DNA from: an uncultured Acidobacteriia bacterium
Lineage (GTDB): Bacteria > Acidobacteriota > Terriglobia > Bryobacterales > Bryobacteraceae
Reading direction: 5' to 3'
Assembly (NCBI GenBank): GCA_903882645.1
Contig: CAIRXZ010000094.1
Span: forward strand, 1 to 47,938
Length of the DNA: 47,938 nucleotides
The translations under genes and the position numbers were made by a program. Under the pieces are notes generated by a model. It worked only from the letters and a program-made list of their open reading frames with translations, was not told the origin of the DNA and searched no databases. Shown here piece by piece: positions 25,029 through 33,855 of this stretch. Numbering within the stretch: position 1 is the stretch's first letter; every line of letters begins with the position of its first letter.

Positions 25029-25794
25029 CCAAAACCGCGCGCAAGACGAAATCGAGCGCTTGCGCAAGGCGCTCGACGCGGAAACTCGGCGACGTCTCGA
25101 GGTTGAGAGCCAACTGGACCGGGCGAGCGCGGAATTCGAAGAGTTCGTCTCCACGGCGGCCCACAACCTGCACGAGTCTCTCCGGGACGTGGCCTCATTC
25201 AGTCAACTGATGGCCGAGACGTATGCCGGCCGCCTCGATTCCGATGCCGGCGCATTTCTCGAACGCATCCAGGAGGGGGCGGCGCGAATGCAGTCGCTGC
25301 TCACTGACGTGGTGGACTACTGGGCCACGGGAACCGGCGGCGGGCGCCCTGCCCGGACGGACATGGAAGCGGCCCTTCGCCGAGCGCTTCTCTCGACGGA
25401 CAAGCTGATAACGGAACGGGGCGCAATCGTTACCCATGACCCTTTGCCGGCGGTGGTGGGAGACTTCGAGATACTGACCAAGGTTTTGCGCCATCTGATT
25501 AGAAATGCCATCGAATACTGCGGCGCGCCTTCTCCCCGCGTTCACATTTCGGCCAGACGGGTGAATCCCGATTGGGTGTTTTCGGTGCAAGACAACGGTC
25601 CTGGTATAGATCCCGCGTTCCAGGAACGTGCTTTCGGGGCGTTTAAGCGCCTGCACGGGAAAGAGTACCCAGGGAACGGACTTGGACTCGCATTCTGCAA
25701 GAAGGCCATCGAATGGCATGGCGGCCGGATATGGGTGGAATCGACGCCTGGGGCGGGAGCGACATTCTATTTCAGTCTGCCTCCGGCCGATTAA
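24994..25794 (+). CDS. Short soluble histidine kinase
   Basis: A 266-residue kinase with no sensor domain: a coiled-coil start, a HisKA-like helix with His57 (TAAHNLHESLRDV, aligned to THDLQEPLR of the preceding gene) and a HATPase domain (VQDNGPGIDP, GNGLGLAFCKKAIEWHGGRIW). Its C-terminal part is clearly similar to the end of the preceding fusion protein (RLHGxExPGxGxGLAxCKK, GGRIWVES), so the two arose by tandem duplication. I chose the ATG at 24994 because GGGGGG lies just before it; an ATG at 25015 is a possible alternative. The two genes overlap, so they are probably made together. Confidence 0.88.
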   Translation: MRPRGLKMGSSDQNRAQDEIERLRKALDAETRRRLEVESQLDRASAEFEEFVSTAAHNLHESLRDVASFSQLMAETYAGRLDSDAGAFLERIQEGAARMQSLLTDVVDYWATGTGGGRPARTDMEAALRRALLSTDKLITERGAIVTHDPLPAVVGDFEILTKVLRHLIRNAIEYCGAPSPRVHISARRVNPDWVFSVQDNGPGIDPAFQERAFGAFKRLHGKEYPGNGLGLAFCKKAIEWHGGRIWVESTPGAGATFYFSLPPAD

Positions 25795-25919
25795 AGACTG
25801 CCCGTTGCGGCGCAGGATCTCAGTCTGCCGCGCCGAGACTCATCTCGGCCCCCGCCGCCGCAAAAACCCGTCGGCTCGCGCGGGCGTCTGGAGAGCCTGT
25901 GAGCGGCTGGTAAGTGACG

Positions 25920-26852
25920 TTACTTCTTGGCAGGCTCCAATGACTTGACGGAGCCGGGTTTGAGCGTAAGCAGCTTATCGGCTTCTTTCTTCTTCTCCTC
26001 CGCGCCGGGTGACACGACTGCGGTCGAGATCTCCTTCGTCCCTATCCCATTCTCAATCGCGGACAATCTCAGGTAACCCGCGGCCGCGCGCAGGCGCACA
26101 GACTCCCTGTCGTCCTGCAACAGCGGCTCCAGTTCTTTCTTCAAAGCTGGGTCGTTTCGCAGGCTGATGGAATGCACCGCGGCGGCCCGAACCGCCGACC
26201 TCTTGTCGGTGAGCGCGTCCCTGAGCGCGTCGATGGTGGCGGGATCCTTGTCGGCGCCCAGCAGCAAGGCCGCCGATGCGCGTCCCGGGACTCCCGAGCT
26301 GGCGAGGATTCCCTGCATCGAAGCGGCGCCTTCGCCCACCCCGGGAAACGGAACAAACCCGATACCCTGCTCCGCGGCAAACAGGAGCGTAGTCCGCGGC
26401 GTGTGCATCATGCGCAAGGCCTGGCGTTTCTGTTTGGAGAAGAAACTCGATGAGGTCTTGCTTTCCTCTGCGAGAATCGCCAGCAGCGCATCCCTTCCGA
26501 CAGGGTCATGGCGGGCCCACAGTGCTTTGGCCGCGGCGAAACTCACTTCAGGCACGGGGTCCTCCAAGGCCTTCTTTAGCGCCGCCGTGGCGCTCTCGCT
26601 TTTCACGTCCGCCAGGCTGGTCACCACGGCTTGCCGCACCAGGACATCTTTGTCCTGCAACATCCGCTCAAGCTGGTCGAACAACGGCCCGCTCCCGGAC
26701 GCCAGACTCAACGCGGACACCGCCAGCGTCCGCGTCTCCGGGTTCTTGGCGTCCAGCGCATGCCGCAGTATTTCAGTACACTGCGCGTCGGTTGCCGCCA
26801 GACCGCGGGTCGCCAAAGCCGCCGTGATCGACACAGCTAAAATCCATCGCAT
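25920..26852 (-). CDS. Secreted HEAT-repeat protein
   Basis: A 310-residue exported protein with a signal peptide (MRWILAVSITAALATRGLAA) and about eight HEAT/ARM-like helical repeats across residues ~25-275 (for example VRQAVVTSLADVKSESATAALKKAL and FAAAKALWARHDPVGRDALLAIL), a protein-binding superhelix. The C-terminal tail is Glu/Lys-rich. The role is unknown; a scaffold in the periplasm is the simplest reading. AGGAAAGG precedes the ATG. Confidence 0.85.
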   Translation of the reverse strand: MRWILAVSITAALATRGLAATDAQCTEILRHALDAKNPETRTLAVSALSLASGSGPLFDQLERMLQDKDVLVRQAVVTSLADVKSESATAALKKALEDPVPEVSFAAAKALWARHDPVGRDALLAILAEESKTSSSFFSKQKRQALRMMHTPRTTLLFAAEQGIGFVPFPGVGEGAASMQGILASSGVPGRASAALLLGADKDPATIDALRDALTDKRSAVRAAAVHSISLRNDPALKKELEPLLQDDRESVRLRAAAGYLRLSAIENGIGTKEISTAVVSPGAEEKKKEADKLLTLKPGSVKSLEPAKK

Positions 26853-26917
26853 GTCGTTGTCCTTTCCTCCGACTGACTATAACCGGCTTTCCCGGCGTGC
26901 TTCCCCAAAGGGATCCC

Positions 26918-27469
26918 TCACTCGGAGGAAGTCGCCTTTTGATTCTTGACCTGCAGTTCGTTCACCACCTGCTGAACGTTTGGAACGGAACCCGCGACCG
27001 TCGCGACCGCCCGGCGCTTCGATTGAGAGTCGACCTGGCCGGTCAGCGTAACGACGTGGTTCTTGACTGCGAACTCCACGCCTTCGCGCAGCTTGCTTTG
27101 GATAAGCGCGGCATCCAGGTTTTGCTCGATGCCCTTATCCAGATCCGAATTCATGGTCTTGGCATTGGCTTCATCGCCCAGCGGGACGACCGCAATCTGG
27201 TTCGACACGACTTCTCCGCCCGCGGCGGACCTTGCGATGGCCTCCGCTTGCGCTTTGTCGGCGTCACCCGCAACGTGTCCGCCGAGGGTCACAACGCCCT
27301 TGGCGCGGTCCTGACTGATAGAGACATCTTGCAGGCCAACCTGATCAAGCGCTTTGCGGATGTCGCCGGAGACGTCGGGTGATTTGACGGTATGTGAGCA
27401 CCCTGCCAGGAGACCGGCGGCGACTATCGCCAGCAGCGCCGACCGAGTAGTGAAAGTCTTTGTGTTCAA
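26918..27469 (-). CDS. BON-domain lipoprotein (TTG start)
   Basis: A 183-residue protein with a lipobox (LLAIVAAGLLAGCS, lipidated Cys near residue 24) and two BON domains (ISQDRAKGVVTLGGHVAGDAD then VEFAVKNHVVTLTGQVDSQSKR). BON domains bind phospholipid or other envelope components and are typical of osmotic and envelope stress proteins such as OsmY. No ATG precedes the signal sequence; the start is a TTG at 27469 with GAGG ten bases upstream. A sigma-54-like element lies 32 bases before the start. Confidence 0.88.
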   Translation of the reverse strand: MNTKTFTTRSALLAIVAAGLLAGCSHTVKSPDVSGDIRKALDQVGLQDVSISQDRAKGVVTLGGHVAGDADKAQAEAIARSAAGGEVVSNQIAVVPLGDEANAKTMNSDLDKGIEQNLDAALIQSKLREGVEFAVKNHVVTLTGQVDSQSKRRAVATVAGSVPNVQQVVNELQVKNQKATSSE

Positions 27470-27499
27470 GCTGTTTTACCTCGATTCCAGCGTCATTGG

Positions 27500-27516
27500 A
27501 GCACGTTTGGGGCCGC
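27500..27516 (-). promoter_or_regulatory. Possible sigma-54 promoter of the BON gene
   Basis: Minus strand GCGGCCCCAAACGTGCT keeps GG-N10-GC and GTGCT at -12; the -24 box is weaker. The start would fall just ahead of the ribosome-binding site. Confidence 0.4.
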
Positions 27517-27665
27517 GACAAGATTACGCAAGGCGCAAGGATGCCAGGCTGGGAAAGTGCATCTGAGTGCAACATTTGCCGTCACGCCCGTACGGTTCTG
27601 CGCGTTCGACCGCCTTCCAAACGGTAACCCGCACAGCCCCCGTGTGGCGCGTTGTGCATTTGCAT

Positions 27666-27682
27666 ACGGCCATGCGCGTGCA
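27666..27682 (+). promoter_or_regulatory. Candidate sigma-54 promoter of the YXWGXW-like gene
   Basis: ACGGCCATGCGCGTGCA: GG-N10-GC spacing, CGGC at -24 and GTGCA at -12, 41 bases before the ATG at 27722 and ahead of AAAAGGAG. Confidence 0.5.
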
Positions 27683-27721
27683 CTGTAAAAGGGCTCCGGT
27701 ACTAGAAAAGGAGAGCGTATT

Positions 27722-28015
27722 ATGATTTCCAAGCGATTGATTGGATTGATTTTTGTGGGGGCGTTGGCCTTCAGCGCCGCGGCGGCCGATGTTGTAATTC
27801 GCATCGCGCCACCCCGTTTTGTAGTCGAGAAACGGCCGCCGCCGCCCAGCCGTAACCATGTGTGGGTTGCCGGGTACCAGCGTTGGGATGGCAACGCTTA
27901 CGTCTGGACCTCGGGACGGTGGGAACAGCCTCCACGGCCGCGCGCCCACTGGGTAGCGCATCACTATGTCCACCAAAGAGGCGGCTGGGTTTTGGTGGAA
28001 GGGCACTGGCAGTAG
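27722..28015 (+). CDS. YXWGXW-repeat-like secreted protein
   Basis: A 97-residue exported protein with a signal peptide (MISKRLIGLIFVGALAFSAA). The mature part has Trp-rich repeats (HVWVAGYQRWDGNAYVWTSG, RWEQPPRPRAHWVAHHYVHQ, GGWVLVEGHW) typical of YXWGXW repeat proteins, small periplasmic or surface proteins of unknown role. AAAAGGAGAG precedes the ATG. It is divergent from the BON gene across a 250-base region with sigma-54-like elements on both strands. Confidence 0.85.
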   Translation: MISKRLIGLIFVGALAFSAAAADVVIRIAPPRFVVEKRPPPPSRNHVWVAGYQRWDGNAYVWTSGRWEQPPRPRAHWVAHHYVHQRGGWVLVEGHWQ

Positions 28016-28095
28016 GTCCTTCTCACGACAAACTCCACATGCCGGTAGATGGCGCTGCCGGCATGCGTCCTCAGACTCAGGCCCCGTCGGCAACA

Positions 28096-28857
28096 ATGAT
28101 CAAATTCGTATTCTCGGCGCTGTTGCTCTGCCAAGCGCACGGCTATGCGCAATTACGACCGCAGCCACCATGCGGAGAGGACCCCGTTCCGTCCTATCCC
28201 GGTCTGGATAGCTCCCCCGCCGTGAAGTTCTGGAGCGAGTCCGAATTCGGCCGCGACTGGATGCCACCAGCGTGCACCGGTTGGGCCGCGCCGGGATTCT
28301 CTACGCTGATAACCACAGTCGCGCGAGTTCGTTACACCGCGGGAGTTGAGGGCTTGCTTCGCCGCATCGGGGCAATTTCAGAGCTCGCGGGTATGCGCTA
28401 TTGGTCAACCACTCACCAGCAGTGGCAAACACTAATTGTGAGCGCACACGCTTTAACCGGCCCGCGGCCAGATCAACGCCGCCAGGATTTCACACCCGAT
28501 GAGATGACGCCAGGCAAGGCGCTCTACCTGGAACAGGCTGACAATCTTTCCGGTACGGCTATTTACCGAATGCACATTGCGGAGGCTTCCGCGGACCGGC
28601 TCGTCTTCGATGTCGAGAATGTCAGCATCATGCGCTATATCTTCCTGACGCTCTTCGATCCGGGCGAGATGCAGTCGATCTACTTTCTGGATCGCGAATC
28701 GGACGAAGTCTGGCGGTACTACAGCATCGCGCGAACCGGACGGAACGCCAGCCGGCTGGCCACCGGACATGCGCCGTCCTCGATCAACCGGGCCGTCGCG
28801 TTCTATCGATCCCTGGCCGGAATTCCCACCGACCAGGAACCTCCGGCGGCGCGATGA
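28096..28857 (+). CDS. Secreted DUF6675-like protein
   Basis: A 253-residue exported protein with a signal peptide (MIKFVFSALLLCQAHGYAQ). Conserved motifs such as PPCGEDPVPSYPGLDS, GAISELAGMRYWSTTHQQWQ, VSAHALTGP, and RDFTPDEM-like and FDPGEMQSIYFLDRESDEVWRYY segments match a conserved group I believe is DUF6675, seen in Acidobacteria and alphaproteobacteria. The mature chain has a single Cys pair early on. No catalytic motif is obvious. The ATG at 28096 begins the signal peptide; a longer frame upstream overlaps the preceding gene and is not plausible. Confidence 0.75.
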   Translation: MIKFVFSALLLCQAHGYAQLRPQPPCGEDPVPSYPGLDSSPAVKFWSESEFGRDWMPPACTGWAAPGFSTLITTVARVRYTAGVEGLLRRIGAISELAGMRYWSTTHQQWQTLIVSAHALTGPRPDQRRQDFTPDEMTPGKALYLEQADNLSGTAIYRMHIAEASADRLVFDVENVSIMRYIFLTLFDPGEMQSIYFLDRESDEVWRYYSIARTGRNASRLATGHAPSSINRAVAFYRSLAGIPTDQEPPAAR

Positions 28858-28871
28858 AGGCGCCGGACGGC

Positions 28872-30107
28872 TTACTCATATCGGAGGGCTTCGATCGGAT
28901 CCAGGTACGCCGCCTTTCGCGCCGGGTAGTAGCCAAAGAACACTCCCACCAGCGCCGAAAACACAAACGCCATCAGGATCGAAAGCGGGCTGACCTGGGT
29001 CGACCAGTGCGCGAAGTGCGAGATCAATGCCGAAGCCGCCAATCCAGCGACGATTCCGATCATCCCGCCTAATACCGAGAGCGTCACCGCCTCCACCAGG
29101 AACTGCGAGAGGATGTCGCGCGTCTTGGCGCCGACCGCCTGCCGCAGGCCGATCTCGCGCGTCCTTTCGGTGACCGATACGAGCATGATATTCATGATCC
29201 CGATGCCGCCTACAAGCAGGGACACGGACGCAATCGCGCCCAGCAGAATCGACATTACCTGCGCCGAGCTTTCCTGAGCCGCGAAAACTTCAGTCAGGTT
29301 GCGGACGGTGAAATCGTCGTCCTGACCCTCCAGGATCCTGTGCCGTTCGCGCAACAGCGCCTCCATCTCTTGCTGTGCCTGGTCCATCGCGGCCGGCCCG
29401 CTGGCTTGCACCATCAGAGTGCCGACGGCCTTGGCATTGGCCTGATTGGCGCCAAGCACTTTTTGCTTTGCCGTGGAGATGGGCAGCAGGATGATGTCGT
29501 CCTGGTCCTGGCCCGAAGGAGACTGCCCCTTCGGAGTCAGTACGCCCACCACCGTGAAAGGTACGTTCTTGATGATGGCTACCTGTCCGGTTGGGTCGCT
29601 GTCGCCAAAAAGGTTTTGCACAACGGTTTCACCCAGCACCGCCACCTTGGCCGCCGCATCGACATCCTGGCTCGTGAAAAACGCGCCCGACAACATCGTG
29701 TAATCTCGAATGGTCATGTACTCCGGAGTCACGCCTTGAGCGGTTGTGGCCCAGTTGTTGCTCCCGTACACCACTTGCACGCCGCCGCGCACCGACGGAG
29801 CGACGGCCGACACGGATGGGCACTCCGCGGCGATCGCCTTGGCGTCATCCTCTGTGAGCGTTGCCACCGCGCCGGAACCAAGCCGGACTCCATTGCTGCT
29901 GATGCTGCCCGGCAGCACGATGATCAGGTTGCTCCCGATACTCTGGATCTGCGCCTGGATTCGGGCTGTTGCGCCCGTTCCGACGCCCACCATCGCAATT
30001 ACCGCCGCCACGCCAATGATGATGCCCAGCATTGTGAGCGCCGACCGGGTCCGGTTCACCATCAACGCGCGTAATGCGATCTTTACGCTGGCAACAAGCT
30101 TATTCAT
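28872..30107 (-). CDS. MacB-type ABC transporter permease
   Basis: A 411-residue permease of the MacB/FtsX type: an N-terminal helix (ALTMLGIIIGVAAVIAMVGVGTG), a large periplasmic MacB_PCD domain (residues ~45-265), then three C-terminal helices. Here permease and ATPase are separate proteins, unlike MacB itself. With the adaptor at 30875-32236 it would form a tripartite efflux or lipoprotein/peptide export system. The start overlaps the ATPase stop by four bases (ATGA). Confidence 0.93.
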   Translation of the reverse strand: MNKLVASVKIALRALMVNRTRSALTMLGIIIGVAAVIAMVGVGTGATARIQAQIQSIGSNLIIVLPGSISSNGVRLGSGAVATLTEDDAKAIAAECPSVSAVAPSVRGGVQVVYGSNNWATTAQGVTPEYMTIRDYTMLSGAFFTSQDVDAAAKVAVLGETVVQNLFGDSDPTGQVAIIKNVPFTVVGVLTPKGQSPSGQDQDDIILLPISTAKQKVLGANQANAKAVGTLMVQASGPAAMDQAQQEMEALLRERHRILEGQDDDFTVRNLTEVFAAQESSAQVMSILLGAIASVSLLVGGIGIMNIMLVSVTERTREIGLRQAVGAKTRDILSQFLVEAVTLSVLGGMIGIVAGLAASALISHFAHWSTQVSPLSILMAFVFSALVGVFFGYYPARKAAYLDPIEALRYE

Positions 30108-30862
30108 GCCAAAACCAAGTCCGCCTCCGATTGCGCGGAGAGCGGCTCCAGGTCTTTCCGGGCGTCACGAGGGTGCGCAAGCGCCTCGTCCAGTTGGATC
30201 TTGCCGTCCTTGAAATGGATAGTCCGGTTCGCGTAGGCCGCAACATCCGGATCGTGCGTCACCACGATCATTGTGATCCCCTGCTCCCGGTTCAACCGCT
30301 GAAAGATCGCCAGAATCTCGATGCTGGTCCTGGAATCCACGGCTCCGGTCGGTTCGTCCGCCAGGATAATCCGCGGATCGTTTACCAGCGCCCGGGCGAT
30401 CGCCACACGCTGCTGCTGGCCGCCCGAGAGCTGGCTCGGCTGATGCGCCTCGCGGCCTGCCAGCCCCACGGCGACCAGAGCCTTCGCCGCTCGAGCGTGC
30501 CGCTCCGCCGCGGCCATATCGGTGTACATCAGCGGAAGTTCGACATTCTCCGACGCGCTCGTCCGGGCGAGGAGATTAAACTGCTGGAAGACAAAGCCGA
30601 TCTTCTTGTTTCGGATTTCCGCCAACTCGTCGCGGTTGAGCTTGCCGACGCTGATGCCGTCGAGCTTGTAGGTTCCGGACGTAGGCCTATCAAGGCAGCC
30701 GAGGATGTTCATGAGCGTGGATTTGCCGGACCCGGATGGACCCATGATCGCCACGAAATCCCCGCGGGCAATCTCGATCGAGATGTTCTTCAGTACGTGC
30801 ACGGGCACGTCCCCGAGGGCGTAATCTTTCACGAGATTTTTGATTTCAATTACCGCCGCCAT
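30104..30862 (-). CDS. MacB/LolD-type ABC transporter ATPase
   Basis: A 252-residue ATPase with Walker [10 protein letters not shown] (41-49), Q-loop VFQQFNLL, signature LSGGQQQR (near 145) and Walker [10 protein letters not shown] (near 166). The sequence is of the MacB/LolD/FtsE branch that energises FtsX-type permeases. It is translationally coupled to the permease, and 12 bases separate it from the adaptor gene upstream. Confidence 0.95.
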   Translation of the reverse strand: MAAVIEIKNLVKDYALGDVPVHVLKNISIEIARGDFVAIMGPSGSGKSTLMNILGCLDRPTSGTYKLDGISVGKLNRDELAEIRNKKIGFVFQQFNLLARTSASENVELPLMYTDMAAAERHARAAKALVAVGLAGREAHQPSQLSGGQQQRVAIARALVNDPRIILADEPTGAVDSRTSIEILAIFQRLNREQGITMIVVTHDPDVAAYANRTIHFKDGKIQLDEALAHPRDARKDLEPLSAQSEADLVLA

Positions 30863-30874
30863 GTATGCCGCTGC

Positions 30875-32236
30875 TTAGAACCCCGTCCCTTTGCTGCCGC
30901 GCTGGGAGGCGGCCGCGCTGCTTGATGGAGCGCTGGCATTCACTAACTCCGCGACAATGACGCGATCTCCGTCTTTCAGGTCGCCACTGGCGACCTCCGT
31001 GTACGTACCATCGCTTTGTCCGGTCGTGATTGTCACGCGCCGCTGTTTGTTGTTCGAATCCATAACTGAGACTGCTTGCTCGGGCGTAGCGGTTCTGCCA
31101 CTTCCGGCGGCAGTTGCGGGAGCCTCGGCCGCCGGATGATAGCGTAGCGCCGCGTTGAGCACCCTCATTACGTTCGGACGCCGATCCACCAGGATTTTCA
31201 CGTTCGCGGTCATGCCGGGAAACAGCTTCAAATCGGCATTTGAAACGCCCACCACCGCATCATAAGTGATCACGTTCTGCACATTGATGGGAGCCTTGCG
31301 GATGGAGGTCACAACTCCCGTGAAGGTGCGCCCGGGATACGCATCCACCGTGAACGTGGCGGGCTGGCCCACTCTTACGCGGCCCACGTCCGCCTCCGAC
31401 ACGTTTGTATCGACCTGCATCTTGGTAAGGTCTTGCGCGATTTGAAACAGCGTTGGAGCGGACAAACTTGCCGCCACCGTCTGGCCGACATCCACATTTC
31501 GTGAGACCACCACGCCGTCCACTGGCGCCTTGATGTACGTATATGCCAGGTCGACCTGTGCAGACCGAAGCGCCGCCTCGAACTGCTTCACCTGCGCCTG
31601 GTCGGCCGCGGATTGCGTCCCGGCTACCTTCAAGTCGGCCTGCGCCACCTTCCCGTTGTCCTCCGCCGCGCGCTGCTGGGCGGTGAAAGCATCCTGATCG
31701 GCGGCTGCCGTGTTAAAAGTCGCCTCCGCCGTGTCGGCATCCTCTTGTGAGAGGACGCCCTCCTGGGCCAGTCGCACGCGGCGGTCACCCTTGATCTTGG
31801 CGTCCTGAGTGGCGACCCCCGCTTTGACTACATTGGCCAGCGCGGCGGTTGCGGCCTGGATCGCCGCCTGAGCCCTCTGGATGCCGGCCTGGCCGTTGGC
31901 GGCAGTGGCGCGTGCGGCTTCGAGATTCCCCTGAGCTTCATCCACTTTGGACTGGAGCGATGCGGGGTCGAGGCGCGCGATCAACTGGCCTTTAGTCACT
32001 TTGGTGTTGAAGTCGGCGTACAGGGCCATCACGATGCCCGAGACTTGCGCCCCAACCTGAACGGTGACGACCGCGTTGGGGTTGCCGGTGGCCGAAATGG
32101 TCACGTCAATGTCCCCGTGGCCAACCGTCGCCGTTCGGTATTGAAGTCCGGAGTTGTTTCGCAGCAGAGCCCACGATCCGAGACCTGCCACAGTGCAAAC
32201 CGCGGTTACGGCGAAGAACACCGTTTTCTTCTGCAT
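30875..32236 (-). CDS. MacA-type periplasmic adaptor (HlyD/RND family)
   Basis: A 453-residue membrane-fusion protein: N-terminal anchor (FFAVTAVCTVAGLGSWALL), lipoyl-like domain halves (ISATGNPNAVVTVQVGAQVS and PVDGVVVSRNVDVGQTVAAS), a long Ala/Gln-rich coiled-coil hairpin (residues ~85-215), a beta-barrel domain (VDAYPGRTFTGVVTSIRK), and a C-terminal domain with TITTGQSDGTYTEVASGDLKDG. It would link the inner-membrane ABC unit to an outer-membrane channel encoded elsewhere. It starts 13 bases after the phospholipase C-like gene. Confidence 0.93.
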   Translation of the reverse strand: MQKKTVFFAVTAVCTVAGLGSWALLRNNSGLQYRTATVGHGDIDVTISATGNPNAVVTVQVGAQVSGIVMALYADFNTKVTKGQLIARLDPASLQSKVDEAQGNLEAARATAANGQAGIQRAQAAIQAATAALANVVKAGVATQDAKIKGDRRVRLAQEGVLSQEDADTAEATFNTAAADQDAFTAQQRAAEDNGKVAQADLKVAGTQSAADQAQVKQFEAALRSAQVDLAYTYIKAPVDGVVVSRNVDVGQTVAASLSAPTLFQIAQDLTKMQVDTNVSEADVGRVRVGQPATFTVDAYPGRTFTGVVTSIRKAPINVQNVITYDAVVGVSNADLKLFPGMTANVKILVDRRPNVMRVLNAALRYHPAAEAPATAAGSGRTATPEQAVSVMDSNNKQRRVTITTGQSDGTYTEVASGDLKDGDRVIVAELVNASAPSSSAAASQRGSKGTGF

Positions 32237-32249
32237 ACGAATCCTTCGA

Positions 32250-33563
32250 TCATCGTACTGTCACCGCCGCAACCGTAGGAAGCCGTAAGTCCAGGTCCAC
32301 AGCCTGCAATTGATCGAGTTCCTTGACCACCTTGGCCCACTCCTTTTCGTCGTTCTTCGTCGAATTGGGAGCGCTAGGGTCGTGGTAGAAAGCGAGGATA
32401 TCGCTTCGGAGTTCCTGAGTCATGTCCGTGTAGTGGCCCTGCAACTTGTGCAGGAGTTCCGAGTAGACGGCATCGGTCAGCCTGTATTTCCCCGCCGCCG
32501 TGAACATTCCCACGTCCAGATTGACGTTCGGCAGCTTAAGCCGGCCCGCATTCTGTTCCGAAAGCAGTTCACGATATCGGTCGATCGTCGAATTGAAACT
32601 GGCCATGTACATCTTTTCGATTTCGGGAGTCAGCCTCTCAAATGCGAGCGGTTTCAACGGGCCCACCTTTGGCGCGAAGCGGAACACAAATGCCAGGATG
32701 TTCGACCGGATCCCCGGTTTCTTGTAAGTAGAACCCCAGTCCTTTTCGTAGTCGGAACGGGACAAATTGAAGAGGAAAGTCTTGCGCGTCGCGCTGGGAG
32801 CGTCTTTCCTGATTTCCTGTTTTCTGATTTGCCAGGCAATTCTGGTCATGGCCGGAAGAACCGTGCCGACCGCGCGGCGATACGATCCGATGGCGAGGTC
32901 GACATCCAGGAATACCTTTCCCAGTTTGATCCCGTAGGTATTCTCGAACGCCCGCTCCAGCAAGGGCTTTGCTACTTGAAATCCGATGAAGGTCTTGTAT
33001 GCGGTGGAGGCGTAGCGGCCCTTGGCGGCCTGAAAGACATCGAAAGCGAACTCCGTTTTGGCGTGGGTAGCCGGGTCGTCGGCATACGTCACCAGTTTTC
33101 CGAACTTCGCGCCAAGCTTTGGGTAGAACAGAGGCACGGCCTGGTTAACGGCCAGCGGGTGACCGTTATTGTCCGCGGCATAGTGCGACAATGCGCCCAG
33201 AGCGAAAGCGTACTCATTGAGATCCTGGGAGTCGCGGATCATGTTGAGGACAAAATCGCCGCTCCGGACGTAATGCGTCAAGTCGCTGAAGAACTTGCTG
33301 CCGAACGGATAGTACCCCAAGTCCTGAATGATGCATCCTCCATAGGCGAAAGCGTGCGCTTGCGTCAACTCGTCCGCGGTGGCATCCGGAAAGCGTTTTA
33401 GCAGCAGTGGTCGGATCCCACTGTCCCAGGCCGAATCGATAATGGCTTCGTGGGTGAGAACGGAGTATGCGTGGGCCGCTGGGGCCGCAAATAGGAGCAA
33501 CAGCCCAAGAGCCGCTGCGGGCCGAAGCTTCCGGAGCCGGCGCATTGCCTCATGTCGTGTCAT
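32250..33563 (-). CDS. Secreted zinc-dependent phospholipase C-like protein
   Basis: A 437-residue exported protein with a signal peptide (residues ~1-32, ending AHAYS). The N-terminal mature part (YSVLTHEAIIDSAWDSGIRP, then FAYGGCIIQDLGYYPFGS, FALGALSHYAADNNGHPLAV) has the spaced His/Asp residues of the zinc-dependent phospholipase C / S1-P1 nuclease fold. The C-terminal half is longer than usual and unassigned. GGAGG precedes the ATG. It is the first gene of an operon with a MacA/MacB-type exporter, which suggests a role in envelope lipid turnover or in handling what the exporter moves. Confidence 0.85.
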   Translation of the reverse strand: MTRHEAMRRLRKLRPAAALGLLLLFAAPAAHAYSVLTHEAIIDSAWDSGIRPLLLKRFPDATADELTQAHAFAYGGCIIQDLGYYPFGSKFFSDLTHYVRSGDFVLNMIRDSQDLNEYAFALGALSHYAADNNGHPLAVNQAVPLFYPKLGAKFGKLVTYADDPATHAKTEFAFDVFQAAKGRYASTAYKTFIGFQVAKPLLERAFENTYGIKLGKVFLDVDLAIGSYRRAVGTVLPAMTRIAWQIRKQEIRKDAPSATRKTFLFNLSRSDYEKDWGSTYKKPGIRSNILAFVFRFAPKVGPLKPLAFERLTPEIEKMYMASFNSTIDRYRELLSEQNAGRLKLPNVNLDVGMFTAAGKYRLTDAVYSELLHKLQGHYTDMTQELRSDILAFYHDPSAPNSTKNDEKEWAKVVKELDQLQAVDLDLRLPTVAAVTVR

Positions 33564-33855
33564 TGCTTTCCTCCAGGAGACTCTGTAGCGAGCGCTTTGG
33601 GTTTCGCATTACGGCTTCTCCAGCTTGGTAGAGGCACGTTCGTTGCCACCGTCGGCCTGTGGCCGTGCCCTGCGGATACAAGCTACTGGGGCGGCAAATT
33701 CCGCACTCCAGTGCAGATCTTGCATCTCGGCGCCGGCGAATCTCCCGTAACAGGCGTTGGCTCAGCGGTCTGCTCCTTCAAATGGCAGGGGCTCGGTTAT
33801 GGACCATCTCGTGCTAATAGGCGATACGCGGCCCGTACGGGCGCGAGGGATGGCC
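33564..33855. other. Intergenic region with a sigma-54-like element
   Basis: 292 bases between the divergent phospholipase and DksA-like genes. GAGGCACGTTCGTTGCC at 33631-33647 matches sigma-54 -24/-12 boxes, but it lies ~200 bases before the DksA-like start. No gene is supported here. Confidence 0.4.
33631..33647 (+). promoter_or_regulatory. Candidate sigma-54 promoter upstream of the DksA-like gene
   Basis: GAGGCACGTTCGTTGCC: GGCACG at -24 and TTGC at -12 with correct GG-N10-GC spacing. The leader to the start at 33856 would be about 200 bases. Confidence 0.45.
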
